The position numbers were made by a program, and so were the translations under genes. This document shows, piece by piece, positions 32,841-41,014 of a DNA stretch of 64,000 nucleotides. Positions within the stretch are counted from its first letter, which is position 1. Every line of letters starts with the position of its first letter. Source of the stretch: Yoonia sp. G8-12 (GTDB lineage Bacteria > Pseudomonadota > Alphaproteobacteria > Rhodobacterales > Rhodobacteraceae); NCBI RefSeq assembly GCF_038443675.1, contig NZ_CP151762.1, positions 558,001 to 622,000 of the forward strand. The letters are read 5' to 3'. A model generated the notes under the pieces. The model saw only the letters and a list, made by a program, of their open reading frames with translations. It did not search any database and had not been told where the DNA came from.

Positions 32841-34004
32841 ATGATCCTGCATGAACTTTTAAGCTACGAACTATTGCGCGTGATCTGGTGGGGCCTGCTC
32901 GGGGTATTGCTGATCGGGTTTGCCCTGACAGACGGCTTCGACATGGGGGTTGGCACTTTGCTGCCCTTCGTCGGAAAGTCCGATATCGAGCGCCGTGTGG
33001 CGATCAACACGGTCGGCCCGGTCTGGGAAGGCAACCAGGTTTGGTTCATCCTCGGGGGCGGCGCGATCTTTGCCGCCTGGCCACCACTCTACGCGGTCAG
33101 CTTCTCGGGGTTCTACCTTGCGATGTTTGTCATTCTGGCAGCCTTCATCGTGCGGCCCGTTGCCTTCAAATACCGCTCCAAGCGGGATGATGCGCGCTGG
33201 CGTTCAAGCTGGGACTGGGCGCTTTTCGCCTCTGGCGCCATCCCTGCGCTGCTCTTTGGTGTGGCTGTTGGCAACGTGATACAGGGCGTGCCGTTCCACT
33301 TCACTGATGACCTGCACACGATCTACGAAGGTGCGTGGTACATGAAGTTCATCGGCCTGCTTGACCCGTTCTCGATCCTCGCCGGTGTGGTATCCTTTGC
33401 GATGCTGGTGATGCACGGTGGTGCTTGGCTGACGCTGAAAGCCGAAGGCGTGGTCCAGACACGTGCCCGTGCGATCGGGTCGATTGCCGCACTGGTTGCC
33501 GTAGGGGCCTATGTGCTGGCGGGGCTTTGGATGGCGGTTGGCATTGATGGCTACCGCATCGTGGGCGATTACGTCACGAATGGTCCGTCCAACCCGCTGC
33601 ACTTCGAAGTCGAACGTACAGCAAGCTGGCTTTCGGCCTATGCGGATCGTCCGTGGATCGTTGTCGCACCTGTGATGGGCATCTTGGGCGGCTTGCTGAC
33701 CTTTGCTGGCCTGCGCGCCGGGCGTGAAATCTCGACCCTGCTGTTTTCCAAAATGGCGATCCTTGGCGTCATCTCGTCCGTCGGGTTGACCATGTTCCCC
33801 TTCATCATGCCCAGCTCCAGCGACCCGCAATCATCGCTGACAGTCTGGAACAGTTCATCGTCACACCTGACGTTGTTCATCATGCTGGTCTGCGCAGCGA
33901 TCTTCATGCCACTGATCCTGATGTACACCGCCTGGGTCTACAAAGTGCTGTGGGGCAAGGTCACCGAGGAAGACGTCTCGGAAAACTCTCACTCTGTATA
34001 CTGA
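32841..34004 (+). CDS. cydB: Cytochrome bd quinol oxidase subunit II
   Basis: The second membrane subunit, 387 residues with eight to nine spans. It opens with LLGVLLIGFALTDGFDMGVGTLLPF, the conserved CydB start with the DGFDMG motif, and has NTVGPVWEGNQVWFILGGGA. It starts five bases after the cydA stop and is followed after 15 bases by cydX, giving a cydABX operon. It supports heme packing and complex stability in CydAB. Confidence 0.95.
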   Translation: MILHELLSYELLRVIWWGLLGVLLIGFALTDGFDMGVGTLLPFVGKSDIERRVAINTVGPVWEGNQVWFILGGGAIFAAWPPLYAVSFSGFYLAMFVILAAFIVRPVAFKYRSKRDDARWRSSWDWALFASGAIPALLFGVAVGNVIQGVPFHFTDDLHTIYEGAWYMKFIGLLDPFSILAGVVSFAMLVMHGGAWLTLKAEGVVQTRARAIGSIAALVAVGAYVLAGLWMAVGIDGYRIVGDYVTNGPSNPLHFEVERTASWLSAYADRPWIVVAPVMGILGGLLTFAGLRAGREISTLLFSKMAILGVISSVGLTMFPFIMPSSSDPQSSLTVWNSSSSHLTLFIMLVCAAIFMPLILMYTAWVYKVLWGKVTEEDVSENSHSVY

Positions 34005-34019
34005 AGAAAGGAAACCCCG

Positions 34020-34160
34020 ATGTGGTATTTCGCTTGGCTCCTTGGCCTCCCGCTAGCCGCTATTTTCGCCGTCATGAACGCGATGTGGCTTGAAATGAAA
34101 GAAGACGAACAAACAATTGCTGAAGGTTCAGCAAACCGGATTCAGGATCGTCGATCCTGA
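34020..34160 (+). CDS. cydX: Small cytochrome bd subunit CydX
   Basis: A 46-residue single-span peptide starting MWYFAWLLGLPLAAIFAVMN and continuing with AMWLEMKEDEQ. The tryptophan-rich start and the NAMWLE segment are diagnostic of the CydX/CbdX family, which stabilises the hemes of cytochrome bd. GAAAGGAAACCCCG precedes the ATG. It is normally missed by automated gene finders because of its length. Confidence 0.92.
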   Translation: MWYFAWLLGLPLAAIFAVMNAMWLEMKEDEQTIAEGSANRIQDRRS

Positions 34161-34243
34161 TTTTGGCGGAGGTGCGGTGGTGGCCCTCCCCTTCTTGCTG
34201 CCGCATCTCCAACCCAACAATTCAAGACCAGAGAGTAAAAACA

Positions 34244-35220
34244 GTGTCAGACGCAACAACGGATCATCAAAGCCAATCGCGGCTTGCCCACTTTCCGATC
34301 ACATTCTTTGCCGTTGGCATGGGAATGATGGGGCTTACGCTCAGCTTGCGCGCGGCCGAGACAACCTTTGCCGCCACGCATACCCTTTCGATGGCGGTGC
34401 TTGCGCTGTCTGTGGCGATGCTGGCCGCCGTGGCGGGGTTCTATGTGGCCAAGGCGCTGCGGTATCCGGGCAAGGTGGTCGAGGATTGGCACCATCCGGT
34501 CAAAATCGCGTTCTTCCCGGCCATTTCGATTTCGCTGCTGCTTTTGGCAACGGCACTTGTTGACGTGGCACCGGGTATCGCCGAGCCGCTGTGGCTGTTT
34601 GCGACCGCTTTACAGGGCGTTCTGGCCCTTGCGGTCATTTCGGCCTGGATCGGGCACCGTCCGTTTCAGACGGGCATGATGACACCGGCGTGGTTCATTC
34701 CGGCGGTTGGCAACGTCATCGTACCGCTGGCCGGCGGACCTTTTGGTTATATCGAAGTGTCGTGGCTGTTCTTTTCGGGCGGGCTGATGTTTTGGGTGGT
34801 GCTGCTGACGCTGGTCATGAACCGCCTGATGTTCCACGATCCGATGCCTGGCAAGATGGTGCCGACACTGATGATCCTGGTCGCACCCCCGCAGTGGCCT
34901 TCACCGCCTGGATGCGCCTTGAAGGCGAAGTTGGCGCCTTTGGTCACTTCCTGCTCAGCGCCGCTTACGTTTTTGCGCTGCTCGTTTCAACACAGGCCGC
35001 CAAGCTGCGCAAATTGCCGTTTGCACTGTCGTGGTGGGCGCTGTCGTTCCCGATTGCGGCACTTTCCATCGCCAGTTTCGGCTATGCCCATGCCGCTGAA
35101 TCTGGTGCACACCGCTTGATCGGGGCAGGCCTGCTGGCGCTGCTGATCGCGGTTGTTGCACTTTTGATATTTCGCACAGCCCGCGCCATGCGCGCTGGTA
35201 AAATCTGCGTGCCCGAATGA
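34244..35220 (+). CDS. SLAC1/TDT-family anion transporter (frameshifted in this sequence)
   Basis: Inner-membrane channel or exporter of the TehA/Mae1/SLAC1 fold with about ten spans. This family includes sulfite effluxers of the Ssu1 type. The first frame runs from GTG 34244 through HFPITFFAVGMGMMGLTLSL, AFFPAISISLLLLATA and TPAWFIPAVGNVIVPLAGG to LMILVAP. The protein then continues one frame over as AVAFTAWMRLEGEVGAFGHF to 35220. The break is at the C5 run 34886-34890; one extra C restores APPAVAFTAW. It is placed between cydX and the DsrE genes, making sulfite or a related anion a reasonable cargo (inference). Confidence 0.8.
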
Positions 35221-35250
35221 CCTCACTCACCGCATCATAGGAGTTCCAAA

Positions 35251-35691
35251 ATGCGTTTCTCGAAAATCATCTCGGCCTCGGTATTTGCCCTTGGTCTGGC
35301 GACCACAGCGCAAGCGCAGGACGCCAATAAACTGATCACCATCCTGACAGCACCCGAGCCGCAGACCCAGTTAATGGCAATGGTGTTGACGATGAATGCC
35401 ATGGCTGCTGGTGCCGAAGCCGAAGTGCTGCTGTGTGGTCCTGCAGGTGATCTGGCCCTGCAAGATGCGCCCGAAAGCGCAACCGCTGGCCAACCACCGC
35501 GCGACGCAAGCCCGCAAGGCCTGATGCAGATGATGATGGCGAACCAGGGCCTCAAGGTACAGGTCTGCGCGATTTATCTGCCGGGTCGGGGTGAAGACGC
35601 CTCTGTTCTGGTGGATGGCGTCACCGCCGCTGCACCGGATGCGATGGGCGCTGCCATTGTTGCACCCGGCACAACCGTCATGAGCTTCTAA
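35251..35691 (+). CDS. Exported DsrE-family protein (first copy)
   Basis: A 146-residue protein with a Sec signal peptide (IISASVFALGLATTAQA, cleaved before QDANK). A DsrE/F-like sulfur-carrier fold follows: LITILTAPEPQTQLMAMVLTM, then AEVLLCGPAGDLAL, VQVCAIYLPGRGED and a C-terminal GTTVMSF. Two cysteines remain in the mature part and could carry sulfane sulfur. Classical DsrE proteins are cytoplasmic, so export is the striking point. AGGAG precedes ATG 35251. It is probably in one unit with the second DsrE gene and the SQR gene. Confidence 0.8.
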   Translation: MRFSKIISASVFALGLATTAQAQDANKLITILTAPEPQTQLMAMVLTMNAMAAGAEAEVLLCGPAGDLALQDAPESATAGQPPRDASPQGLMQMMMANQGLKVQVCAIYLPGRGEDASVLVDGVTAAAPDAMGAAIVAPGTTVMSF

Positions 35692-35761
35692 ATCACACTC
35701 TGTTCCGCATCGGGGCCTAAGCATCGGTGCGGGAGAAACCCTGAACGACAAAGGAAAAACG

Positions 35762-36229
35762 ATGAAGACCCTTAAATCATTTTTTGCAATGGCCCTGACC
35801 GTTCTGGCGCTAATGGGCTCTGTGACGCAGGTGCAGGCGCAGGACGATGCGATCGCGTCGCGTGGGCTTTTTGTCAACCTGACGACAGATGACACTTGGT
35901 CCGCGGCCAAAGCCATCAGCTTTGCGCATGAAAAAGTGCTAAAGAATGGCCATAGCCCCGTCGCGATCTGGCTGAACGTGCGCGGGGTTTATCTTGCCGA
36001 GGTTGATCGTCCGTCCCATGTTCACGGGTTGATGCGTGAAAGAGACATGTCGATTCAGGACATGCTGACGGCATTCATGGCAGACGGCGGTCAGGTCATT
36101 ATGTGTTCTGCCTGTTCGGCGGCGGCTGGTCTGACACTGGAAGACTACATTGATGGTGTCGAGATGGGCACTTGGCCCGTGGTTGAAGGCCTGCTTTTCA
36201 ATCCGAATGTGACAACGCTGTCATGGTGA
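35762..36229 (+). CDS. Exported DsrE-family protein (second copy)
   Basis: A 155-residue protein with a Sec signal peptide (FFAMALTVLALMGSVTQVQA, cleaved before QDDA). A DsrE-like domain follows: GLFVNLTTDDTWSAAKAISF, LKNGHSPVAIWLNVRGV. A C-x2-C pair lies in QVIMCSACSAAAG, at the usual active-cysteine position of DsrE-type carriers. It is only distantly similar to the first copy. Location before the Tat-exported SQR suggests that it accepts or relays persulfide sulfur in the periplasm (inference). Confidence 0.8.
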   Translation: MKTLKSFFAMALTVLALMGSVTQVQAQDDAIASRGLFVNLTTDDTWSAAKAISFAHEKVLKNGHSPVAIWLNVRGVYLAEVDRPSHVHGLMRERDMSIQDMLTAFMADGGQVIMCSACSAAAGLTLEDYIDGVEMGTWPVVEGLLFNPNVTTLSW

Positions 36230-36323
36230 AATGACGGGTGCGCAGGCCGCATCAGCGGGCTTTGCGCACCTTTGATGGCTGCCTGCCAAATGGCCAAGGT
36301 ACAAAACAAGGATGGGGGAAAAC

Positions 36324-37640
36324 ATGAAAGATACGGATAAATTTTTGGCCTCGCGCCGCGCGTTTTTTGGTCTTGCGGCGGGTGGGCTTGCCACCGCTGC
36401 TGCTATGCGTCCGGCACAGGCGCAGATGGTTCAGACCAGTGCGCGCATTGTAGTGATCGGGGCAGGGGCCGCTGGCACCGCTTTGGTCAACCGGCTTGTG
36501 AAACGGCTTGAGGGGGCGGATATCACGATCCTCGACCCCAGCGCCGAGCATTTGTATCAGCCCGGTCTGTCGCTGGTGGCTGCCGGCCTCAAGCCTGCGT
36601 CTTACACCCAGTCGCAAACAACTGACTGGCTGCCTGCGGGCATCACCCTGATCCCGGAGGCCGCCGCCGCAATCGACCCGATTGCCAAGGTTGTGGATAC
36701 ATCAGGTGGCCAATCGCTGCCTTACGATTTCCTGATCGTGGCGCCCGGTCTTGTGCTGGATCACGACGCCATCGAAGGGTTTTCGCTGGATCTGGTGGGC
36801 ACAAACGGCATTGGTGCGCTTTATGCAGGACCACAATATGCCGCCAAAACCTGGGAAGCGGCATCGCGCTTTACCGAAGAAGGTGGTGTCGGCATCTTTA
36901 CGCGTCCCGCGACCGAGATGAAATGCGCCGGTGCGCCACTCAAGCATACCTTCCTGATCGAAGATATCGCTACCCGTACCGCAGGTGCCGGTAAGCACGA
37001 GATGCATTATGCCGCCAATAACAACAGTCTGTTCGGTGTGCCCATCGTGTCGGAAAAAGTGCGGATGCTGTTTGAGGATCGTGGCATCACACCTCACTAC
37101 AGCCACGTCCTGAAGGCCGTGGATGCGGGTCGCAAGATCGCGACTTTTGAGACCCCGGACGGGGACGCAGAGATGGGGTATGATTACCTTCACGTCATCC
37201 CACCGCAACGTGCCCCCGATGTGATCCGCCAATCGGGTCTGAGCTGGGCGGACAAATGGACGGATCAGGGCTGGGTCGAAGTGGACCAGCAGACGCTCCG
37301 CCACCTGCGTTATCCCGATATCTTTGCGCTGGGCGACGTGGCCGGTGTGCCAAAAGGCAAGACAGCCGCATCGGTGAAATGGCAGGTGCCTGTAGTCGAA
37401 GACCATCTGGTCGCTGCCATAGAAGGCCGTGACGCGAGCGCAGTCTATGACGGGTATACATCATGCCCGCTCATCACCCGTGTGGGCCGCGCGATGCTGA
37501 TCGAGTTCGACTACAACAACAATCTTACCCCGTCTTTTCCCGGCGTGATCGCGCCGCTGGAAGAGCTGTGGATCAGCTGGTTGATGAAAGAAGTGGCACT
37601 GAAAGCCACCTACAACGCCATGCTGCGTGGCAAAGCTTAA
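36324..37640 (+). CDS. Tat-exported sulfide:quinone oxidoreductase-like flavoprotein
   Basis: A 438-residue FAD enzyme. A twin-arginine signal (SRRAFFGLAAGGLATAAA) is followed by Rossmann motif ARIVVIGAGAAGTALVNRL, then HLYQPGLSLVAAG. Two SQR-type cysteines are visible, in EMKCAGAPLKH and YTSCPLITRVG. FALGDVAGVPKGKTAASV is the second FAD motif. The C-terminus (LEELWISWLMKEVALKATY) could bind the membrane. It probably oxidises sulfide to sulfane sulfur and reduces quinone, which CydAB can reoxidise. Flavocytochrome c sulfide dehydrogenase is the alternative, but no cytochrome partner is present. GGGGGA precedes ATG 36324. Confidence 0.85.
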   Translation: MKDTDKFLASRRAFFGLAAGGLATAAAMRPAQAQMVQTSARIVVIGAGAAGTALVNRLVKRLEGADITILDPSAEHLYQPGLSLVAAGLKPASYTQSQTTDWLPAGITLIPEAAAAIDPIAKVVDTSGGQSLPYDFLIVAPGLVLDHDAIEGFSLDLVGTNGIGALYAGPQYAAKTWEAASRFTEEGGVGIFTRPATEMKCAGAPLKHTFLIEDIATRTAGAGKHEMHYAANNNSLFGVPIVSEKVRMLFEDRGITPHYSHVLKAVDAGRKIATFETPDGDAEMGYDYLHVIPPQRAPDVIRQSGLSWADKWTDQGWVEVDQQTLRHLRYPDIFALGDVAGVPKGKTAASVKWQVPVVEDHLVAAIEGRDASAVYDGYTSCPLITRVGRAMLIEFDYNNNLTPSFPGVIAPLEELWISWLMKEVALKATYNAMLRGKA

Positions 37641-37651
37641 GGAGATAGATC

Positions 37652-38008
37652 ATGGAACAACTTACCCTTGAAACAATGATCGCTGTGTTCGAAGAGATCT
37701 TCGGGCGCGGCCTGTTCTGGGCCATGGTCGCTGTGGCTATCGTCGTCACGCTCGCCTATCTCAGTGTGCTGATCCGTGACCGTTCAATGTCCATGCGCAA
37801 ATTCCTCATGGCGCAACTCTCTATGCCGATTGGCGCTGTGGCTGCTGTTGTCTTTGTGCAGGCCATGACGCATTCGCACCTGCGCGACCTTGGTGGCCCT
37901 GTTGATGTGATTGTGCTGTTGGGTGTTGCAGCGATGGGGGCAATCGGGACTGCCATATTGGTCTACACCGTGCAATCGCTGATCCGCGGAAAGACAGATG
38001 AGGCATGA
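37652..38008 (+). CDS. Small membrane protein (DUF5368-like)
   Basis: A 118-residue protein with three predicted spans (LFWAMVAVAIVVTLAYLSVL, IGAVAAVVFVQAMT, VIVLLGVAAMGAIGTAILVY). The conserved-looking start is TLETMIAVFEEIFGRGLFW. I recall this outline as DUF5368; function unknown. It follows the SQR gene by 11 bases with an AAGGAG site, so it is in the same operon and may anchor SQR or serve quinone access (speculative). Confidence 0.7.
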   Translation: MEQLTLETMIAVFEEIFGRGLFWAMVAVAIVVTLAYLSVLIRDRSMSMRKFLMAQLSMPIGAVAAVVFVQAMTHSHLRDLGGPVDVIVLLGVAAMGAIGTAILVYTVQSLIRGKTDEA

Positions 38009-38094
38009 TTTCCAAAGGATATGAATGACAAAGGGTTTCCCAAGAAGAATCAGCCGCACATGCCAAAACAAAGGGAAATCCTGTGAAACGAACA

Positions 38095-38128
38095 CAATTG
38101 GCATTGGCGTCAGGCCCAATGCCAATTG
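38095..38128. repeat. 13-bp perfect inverted repeat
   Basis: CAATTGGCATTGG-CGTCAGGC-CCAATGCCAATTG. The stem is long for a terminator and lacks a T-run. It lies 87 bases after the DUF5368-like gene, so it may end that transcript, or it may be a mobile-element scar. Confidence 0.55.
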
Positions 38129-38341
38129 TCGACGGTGACTTCCAACTGGTAAAGCGCGGCTCGTTCCTCAGGGCGCACTTTGGCCGCAGCAATGGATTTG
38201 AAACCACGCTGCACATCAATGCCTTTGGAGGAGTGGATTGACGTTGACTTTGAACGAAAAGGCTACCGGTTGCGCGGGTGGCTTTGACTATTGAAAGCGA
38301 ATGTTTGCACCAGACTTGGGTGAAGTAGGCGGTCATTCTAG

Positions 38342-38394
38342 CAAATCCACCCAAACACCGCCGTTTGCCTGTCTTGACCCTCGGGGGCTAGACT
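38342..38394. repeat. Copy B of a degenerate dispersed repeat
   Basis: Same orientation and core (CACCGCCGTTT) as 22861-22912. It lies about 70 bases upstream of dusA, so it could contribute to that promoter region. Confidence 0.5.
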
Positions 38395-38466
38395 GTCCCA
38401 ATTCCTGTGCAGTATGTGTGCGACATGGCCCCGAAAACCGGATCGCGGACCATAGGAGAACCAAGA

Positions 38467-39462
38467 ATGCCCAACAATGCAGCCACAGTGGCAGCGAGAT
38501 TATCCGTGGCTCCGATGATGGATTGGACAGACCGCCATTGTCGGTTTTTCCATCGGGTGATGTCGCGGCATACGTTGCTTTACACCGAAATGGTGACAGC
38601 ACCCGCTGTGGTGCATGGCGACAAGGACCGTTTGCTGGGCTTTGATGCACGCGAACAGCCTTTGGCGTTGCAGTTGGGTGGGTCCGATCCCGCGCAGTTG
38701 GCGCAGGCGGCCCGCATTGCAGAAGACTTTGGCTATGCCGAGATCAACCTGAACTGTGGATGCCCGTCTGATCGGGTGCAATCAGGCAGCTTTGGTGCGG
38801 TTTTGATGGAAAGCCCCGCTTTGGTGGCCGAATGTGTGGCCGCGATGATCGCCGCCGTCAGCGTGCCTATCACGGTCAAGTGCCGCATTGGTGTGGATGA
38901 TCAGGATCCCGCAGTGGTTTTGCCCGACTTTCTGGCACAGGTTTCAGCGGCGGGGGTGCACCGTTTTTCGATACATGCGCGCAAGGCATGGCTGCAGGGG
39001 CTCAGCCCCAAAGAGAACCGTGATATTCCACCCTTGGATTACGATTTAATGATGGAAATGAAGGGCTTGTTCCCTCATCTTCATCTCAGTGTGAATGGCG
39101 GTATCAGCACGTTGGATCAGGCTGTCGGTTTTCTTGATCGCGGATTGGATGGTGTGATGATCGGGCGCGCCGCCTATCACACCCCCGCTGATATTCTTCT
39201 GGATGCCGATGCCCGTATTTTCAACGACCCAATGGGCCGCACCGCCGAAGAGGTCGCGCATCTGATGTTGCCCTATATCGCAGATCACCTTGCAAAGGGT
39301 GGCCGGTTGGGGCAGGTGACACGCCATATGTTGGGGCTGTTTCAGGGCCGTCCCGGTGCGCGTGGGTGGCGTAGGCACTTGTCCGAGAACGCACATGTCG
39401 ATGGGGCAGGTCCCGATGTCGTGCTGGCGGCCCTTGATCACGTGACCCGGCGCGCGGCCTAA
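38467..39462 (+). CDS. dusA: tRNA-dihydrouridine synthase DusA
   Basis: An FMN enzyme of 331 residues that reduces uridine 20/20a in the tRNA D-loop. DusA features are SVAPMMDWTDRHCRFFHR, LQLGGSDPAQLA, the catalytic-Cys segment EINLNCGCPSDRVQSG, VKCRIGVDD, FSIHARKAWLQGLSPKENR (typical of DusA) and VNGGI-STLDQA. ATG 38467 follows AGGAGAACCAAG; the longer frame from 38407 covers the promoter region. A TSUP exporter gene starts 11 bases downstream. Confidence 0.95.
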   Translation: MPNNAATVAARLSVAPMMDWTDRHCRFFHRVMSRHTLLYTEMVTAPAVVHGDKDRLLGFDAREQPLALQLGGSDPAQLAQAARIAEDFGYAEINLNCGCPSDRVQSGSFGAVLMESPALVAECVAAMIAAVSVPITVKCRIGVDDQDPAVVLPDFLAQVSAAGVHRFSIHARKAWLQGLSPKENRDIPPLDYDLMMEMKGLFPHLHLSVNGGISTLDQAVGFLDRGLDGVMIGRAAYHTPADILLDADARIFNDPMGRTAEEVAHLMLPYIADHLAKGGRLGQVTRHMLGLFQGRPGARGWRRHLSENAHVDGAGPDVVLAALDHVTRRAA

Positions 39463-39473
39463 GGGAAAAACAC

Positions 39474-40292
39474 ATGGACGATATGATGCTGCTGGCCATG
39501 ATGGCCGGTTTTCTTTTGGCTCTCGGGGCCTTTTCCGGTGTGCTTGCGGGGCTGTTGGGTGTGGGCGGCGGCATCATTCTGGTGCCCGCTTTCTATTACG
39601 TTTTCAGCGGTTTGGGCTATGATAGCCCTGAGTTGATGCAGATCTGTCTGGGCACATCGCTTGCGACGATTATTGTGACTTCGCTGCGTTCGCTTGCAGC
39701 ACATCATAAAAAGGGTGCTGTCGACGGGTCGATCCTGAAAGGCTGGGGGATTGGGATTGCCATTGGCGCTGCTCTTGGCATGCTGGTGGCCTCATCCCTG
39801 CGCTCAGAGGTTTTGCAGACGATTTTTGGCGTGCTTGCGGTGATTGTGGGCGTCTATATGACCTTCGGGCGCGAAAAGTGGCGTTTGGGCACCGAAATGC
39901 CGACCGGTGTGCTGCGCGCAGCCATGTCGCCTGTTATCGGGTTTTTGTCGGTCCTTATGGGCATTGGTGGTGGATCGTTCGGGGTGCCGACGATGAGCCT
40001 TTTTAACGTCCCTATTCACCGCGCGGTTGCGACTGCTTCGGGATTTGGCGTGATTATCGCGGTGCCTTCCGTGATTGGGTTTCTTTTGGTTGATATTGCT
40101 GTAGCACCGCCCTTTACCGTGGGTGCTGTGAATTTCCTCGCGTTCGGGCTGGTTGTGGCGATGACATTGATTACTGCACCTTGGGGCGCTGCTTTGGCGC
40201 ACCGCATGAATCCTAAACCGCTCAAGCGTGTCTTTGGTGTTTTCCTGATATTCGTTGCGCTGAACATGCTGCGCAAGGTGCTGGGTTGGTAG
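39474..40292 (+). CDS. TSUP-family (TauE/SafE) membrane exporter
   Basis: A 272-residue inner-membrane protein with seven to eight spans. It has the family repeat motif SGVLAGLLGVGGGIILVPAFY and its second-half counterpart LSVLMGIGGGSFGVPTMSLF. TSUP proteins export sulfite, sulfoacetate or related organosulfur anions. The location 1.5 kb after the sulfide-oxidation block is suggestive, but co-transcription with dusA points to a separate unit. The next gene overlaps its stop. Confidence 0.88.
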   Translation: MDDMMLLAMMAGFLLALGAFSGVLAGLLGVGGGIILVPAFYYVFSGLGYDSPELMQICLGTSLATIIVTSLRSLAAHHKKGAVDGSILKGWGIGIAIGAALGMLVASSLRSEVLQTIFGVLAVIVGVYMTFGREKWRLGTEMPTGVLRAAMSPVIGFLSVLMGIGGGSFGVPTMSLFNVPIHRAVATASGFGVIIAVPSVIGFLLVDIAVAPPFTVGAVNFLAFGLVVAMTLITAPWGAALAHRMNPKPLKRVFGVFLIFVALNMLRKVLGW

Positions 40293-41014
40293 GGGCGGAC
40301 GGCTTTACCGTATTCGCGCATGATCCTGCGGTGGCGCGGTGGGCGGCGGCTGCGAAATCTGCGGCACTTGACGTTCTCGCAAACGATGGGGAGCGACGCC
40401 ACGGCAACACATGGTTTGTCGGTGTCGATGCGTTGCCCAATGCGCCTGACGGCAGCATTGGCGGTGTGCCTTTGGCCGGAACATGGCAGAATAGCGTAGA
40501 AGCACCGCCCGTCTGGCACCGCGCGCAGCTCTCTGTCGTTTTCCCCGGCTATCCGAAACAAGACCCCGGTGAAAGCGACGCCGCGCATCGCTTTCGGCGC
40601 GATCGGGACGCAGCACATGTGGACGGGCTTTTGCCCGAAGGGCCGCAGAAGCGGCGGCATTTACGCGAACCGCACGGGTTTATTCTGGGTCTGCCGCTGG
40701 ATGAGGTGACAGCCAGCCCCTTGGTGGTATGGCGGGGCAGCCATGTGATCATGCGTGCCGCGTTCCGCGATGCATTTGCAGGCATCCCGCCCACGCAATG
40801 GGGTGATCTGGATGTGACCGAGGCCTATCAGGCCGCCCGCCATGAGGTATTTGCACGTTGTGAGCGGATCGAAGTCGTGGCCGCACCCGGTCAGGCCATT
40901 GTGCTGGATCGCCACATTTTGCACGGCGTCGCACCTTGGGCGCAGGATGCGCAGGGCACGATGCGGATGATGGCCTATTTTCGCCCGCAGATCGGCATTG
41001 CAGACTGGCTCTAG
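40286..41014 (+). CDS. Putative Fe(II)/2-oxoglutarate-dependent dioxygenase (PhyH-like)
   Basis: A 242-residue cytoplasmic protein. The iron-binding triad can be placed as His and Asp in AAHVDGLLPEG and the distal His in RHILHGVAPW. The Arg in MRMMAYFRPQ could bind 2-oxoglutarate. This is the phytanoyl-CoA dioxygenase pattern. The start is probably TTG 40286, overlapping the TSUP stop by seven bases. It ends tail-to-tail with the WYL regulator, sharing four bases (CTAG). Substrate unknown. Confidence 0.65.
   Translation: MVGADGFTVFAHDPAVARWAAAAKSAALDVLANDGERRHGNTWFVGVDALPNAPDGSIGGVPLAGTWQNSVEAPPVWHRAQLSVVFPGYPKQDPGESDAAHRFRRDRDAAHVDGLLPEGPQKRRHLREPHGFILGLPLDEVTASPLVVWRGSHVIMRAAFRDAFAGIPPTQWGDLDVTEAYQAARHEVFARCERIEVVAAPGQAIVLDRHILHGVAPWAQDAQGTMRMMAYFRPQIGIADWL

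Larger units (their letters stand above)
38009..38466. other. Intergenic region with inverted repeat and dispersed-repeat copy
   Basis: About 460 bases between the SQR unit and dusA. It contains a 13-bp inverted repeat (38095-38128) and copy B of the dispersed repeat (38342-38394). A GTG-initiated frame at 38083-38241 (52 codons) runs through the inverted repeat; I do not support it as a gene. Confidence 0.5.

Noticed and set aside
38083..38241. GTG-started 52-codon frame in the intergenic region before dusA
   Set aside because: It reads straight through the 13-bp inverted repeat and has no recognisable motif; coding is not supported.
37821..38354. Minus-strand frame spanning the DUF5368 gene end and the intergenic region, possible transposase remnant
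   Set aside because: No transposase motif is visible; much of it is antisense to the membrane gene and the rest crosses the repeat elements.
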